Assembly (NCBI GenBank): GCA_946902985.2
Contig: OX336388.2
Span: 291,750,526-291,814,525, forward strand
Reading direction: 5' to 3'
Source of the DNA: Meconema thalassinum
Taxonomy: Eukaryota > Arthropoda > Insecta > Orthoptera > Tettigoniidae
DNA: 64,000 bases
Shown: in pieces, positions 62,886 to 64,000 of the stretch
Position numbering within the stretch: position 1 is the stretch's first letter
How the letters are laid out: every line of letters begins with the position of its first letter
The notes under the pieces: model-generated
Database searches by the model: none
What the model was told of the DNA's origin: nothing
What the model saw: the letters and a program-made list of their open reading frames with translations, nothing else
Translations under genes and position numbers: made by a program

Positions 62886-63216
62886 AAAGAAAATCCACAG
62901 CCTGCTTCCAGTCTCCGACCGGGTCAGGAATGGAATGAATGAAGCCCCCATCTAGCGGCGAGGATATGAACCGTGCCGGCTGCCGAGGCCTGACGCACTC
63001 CTCTGGGGCAATGATTAAATGAATGGCAGATGAAATGAAATGATAGTGGAGAGTGTTGCTGGAATGAAATTTTGACAGGGAAAACCGGAGTACCCGGAGA
63101 AAAACCTGTCTGCCTCCGTTTTGTCCAGCACAGATCTCACATGGAGTGACCGGGATTTGAACCACGGACCCAGCGGTGAGAGGCCGGCGTGCTGCCGCCT
63201 AAGCCACGGAGGCTGA
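62886..63216 (-). mobile_element. tRNA-derived SINE (minus strand)
   Basis: Read on the minus strand the head is gcctccgtggcttaggcggc, with B box gtggttcaaatcccgg. The body has ttttctccgggtactccgg, cattccagcaacactctcc and ttgccccagaggagtgcg, ending gctgtggattttctttt. A 17-bp duplication actaatcaNcttaatga with one mismatch flanks it at 62,869-62,885 and 63,217-63,233. I remember this family from polyneopteran insects. A 131-codon frame here is repeat text. It inserted at the inner edge of the right inverted-repeat arm. Confidence 0.85.
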
Positions 63217-63217
63217 A

Positions 63218-63397
63218 CTAATCAACTTAATGAATATTTTAAACAATTGAATGACATATTCAAGTTTCTCTTTGTCCAACAAGTAAATTTATTTTTATTA
63301 TAAGAGGGTAACAGTGGCGTTAACTATAAAAGAGGCATTTATAACTTATTTTTTAAAGAATATATACAACGAAAAATAACGAACTCTTCAGAACATA
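63218..63397 (-). repeat. ~170-bp inverted repeat, right arm
   Basis: Reverse complement of 59,859-60,028. The outer end is gaactcttcagaacata, and the inner end overlaps the SINE target-site duplication. Confidence 0.75.
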
Positions 63398-64000
63398 CAC
63401 ACATCAAAAAAAGTTTTGCATCACCTCGGTTCCAAGAGTTCCGGAACCGTTAAATACAAAGGGAATAGAGATCAACACAAACAACATTTCAGCTCGTTTT
63501 ATTGCTCATGAGACCCACACATTGCATGTTGTACCATCATACAGCTAGACTTTCAGCATTTGTGGTCCAGATTGCAGTACACACCACTACCTCTAATACC
63601 CAGTAGCACGTCCTCTTGCATTGATGCATGCCTGTATTCGCCGTGGCATACTATCCACAAGTTCATCAAGACACTGTTGGTCCAAATTGTCCCACTCCTC
63701 AACGACAATTCGGCGTAAATCTCTCAGAGTGGTTGGTGGGTCAAGACGTCCATAAACAGCCCTTTTCAACAAATCCCAGGCATGTTCGATAGGGTTCATG
63801 TCTGGCGAACATGCTGGCCACTGTAGTCGAGCGATGTCGTTATCTTGAAGGAACGCATTCACAAGATGTGCACGATGAGGTCGAGAATTGTCGTCCATGA
63901 AGACAAATGCCTCTCCAATATTCTGCCGATATGGTTGCACTATGGGTCGGAGGATGTCATTCAGGTATCGTAAAGCCGTTTCGGAGCCTTCCATGACCAC
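63398..64000 (-). mobile_element. Tc1-type transposon, 3' part, running off the window
   Basis: The element's terminal repeat begins CACACATCAAAAAAAG, then ttttgcatcacctcgg, directly after a TA at 63,396-63,397, the insertion dinucleotide of Tc1 elements. The transposase lies inside, and the other terminus is beyond the window end. It abuts the outer end of the right inverted-repeat arm. Confidence 0.8.
63593..64000 (-). CDS. Tc1-type transposase, C-terminal part (partial)
   Basis: 135 codons, open at the window edge, stop at 63,593. FVFMDDNSRPHRAH has the second catalytic aspartate, and PDMNPIEHAWDLL carries the final glutamate; 34 residues lie between them, the DD34E signature of the Tc1 family, which cuts and pastes at TA. 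The frame shows no stop or shift in the visible part. The first aspartate and DNA-binding domain would lie beyond 64,000. Confidence 0.9.
   Translation of the reverse strand: MVMEGSETALRYLNDILRPIVQPYRQNIGEAFVFMDDNSRPHRAHLVNAFLQDNDIARLQWPACSPDMNPIEHAWDLLKRAVYGRLDPPTTLRDLRRIVVEEWDNLDQQCLDELVDSMPRRIQACINARGRATGY

Larger units (their letters stand above)
59859..63397. mobile_element. Candidate 3.5-kb DNA transposon with long terminal inverted repeats
   Basis: The inverted arms enclose a two-exon minus-strand gene (PIN/XPG-like plus CXC tail), a plus-strand THAP exon and a later SINE. Inverted repeats round nuclease-type and THAP genes suggest a decayed class II element. THAP domains are known from P-element and Kolobok transposases, and Academ elements are, as I recall, reported to encode an XPG-like nuclease. 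No DDE transposase is visible between the arms and the target-site duplication is obscured by TA repeats, so a chance pair of inverted copies of a smaller repeat remains possible. Confidence 0.4.

Noticed and set aside
62770..63165. 131-codon minus-strand frame
   Set aside because: It translates the SINE at 62,886-63,216 and its flank; the sequence is explained by the tRNA-derived repeat.

Overview
The window looks like intergenic DNA from a large, repeat-rich arthropod genome. I infer an insect, probably a polyneopteran such as an orthopteran or stick-insect relative. The grounds are several tRNA-derived SINEs whose sequences I remember from such genomes, RTE/LINE 3' ends, a DD34E Tc1 element and Ty3/Gypsy elements. 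The taxonomic call is moderate to weak. I recognise no host housekeeping gene; almost everything that can be named is a transposable element or its debris, often nested.

Layout. 0-16 kb is old debris: two copies (1.0-2.3 and 4.5-5.9 kb) of a non-coding element family with subterminal inverted repeats, a GT-rich block and a 3'-terminal hairpin (Helentron/HINE-like), a 14-bp minisatellite, a ~0.75-kb repeat in three copies, two decayed LINE reverse transcriptases, a tRNA-headed SINE in three copies, a retroposed element with a 14-bp target-site duplication, and a 146-bp palindromic element. 16,063-41,358 is one tandem Ty3/Gypsy structure, LTR-internal-LTR-internal-LTR, with unusually long (~3.95 kb) LTRs and a single GTAT target-site duplication round the whole block. 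Both internal regions carry the same stop codons and frame break; the first also lacks the protease active site. The middle LTR is a mosaic of the outer two, the signature of unequal LTR-LTR recombination. 41.36-48.49 kb is a ~3.4-kb segment present twice in direct orientation, each copy holding two SINEs, a reverse-oriented HINE-like element, a tRNA-like sequence and RFX X-box-like palindromes.

48.60-56.84 kb is another HINE-like element split by a young, apparently complete Ty3/Gypsy element (49,718-56,437; 766-bp LTRs with about four differences; one uninterrupted 1683-codon gag-pol; ATAT target-site duplication). 56.9-59.9 kb has a PHD-like exon remnant and another HINE-like copy. 59.86-63.40 kb is bounded by ~170-bp inverted repeats. 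It contains a two-exon gene on the minus strand (PIN/XPG-like acidic motifs plus a cysteine-rich CXC-type tail), a head-to-head THAP zinc-finger exon on the plus strand, and a later SINE. The window ends inside a Tc1-type transposon (minus strand).

How the parts relate. In both Gypsy elements gag makes the particle, and protease, reverse transcriptase/RNase H and integrase process, copy and insert it. The tandem element keeps the plan of a -1 frameshift site between gag and pol, but its coding regions are dead. The solo-ORF element could still be active. The other elements are non-autonomous or fragments. All coordinates and difference counts were read by eye.
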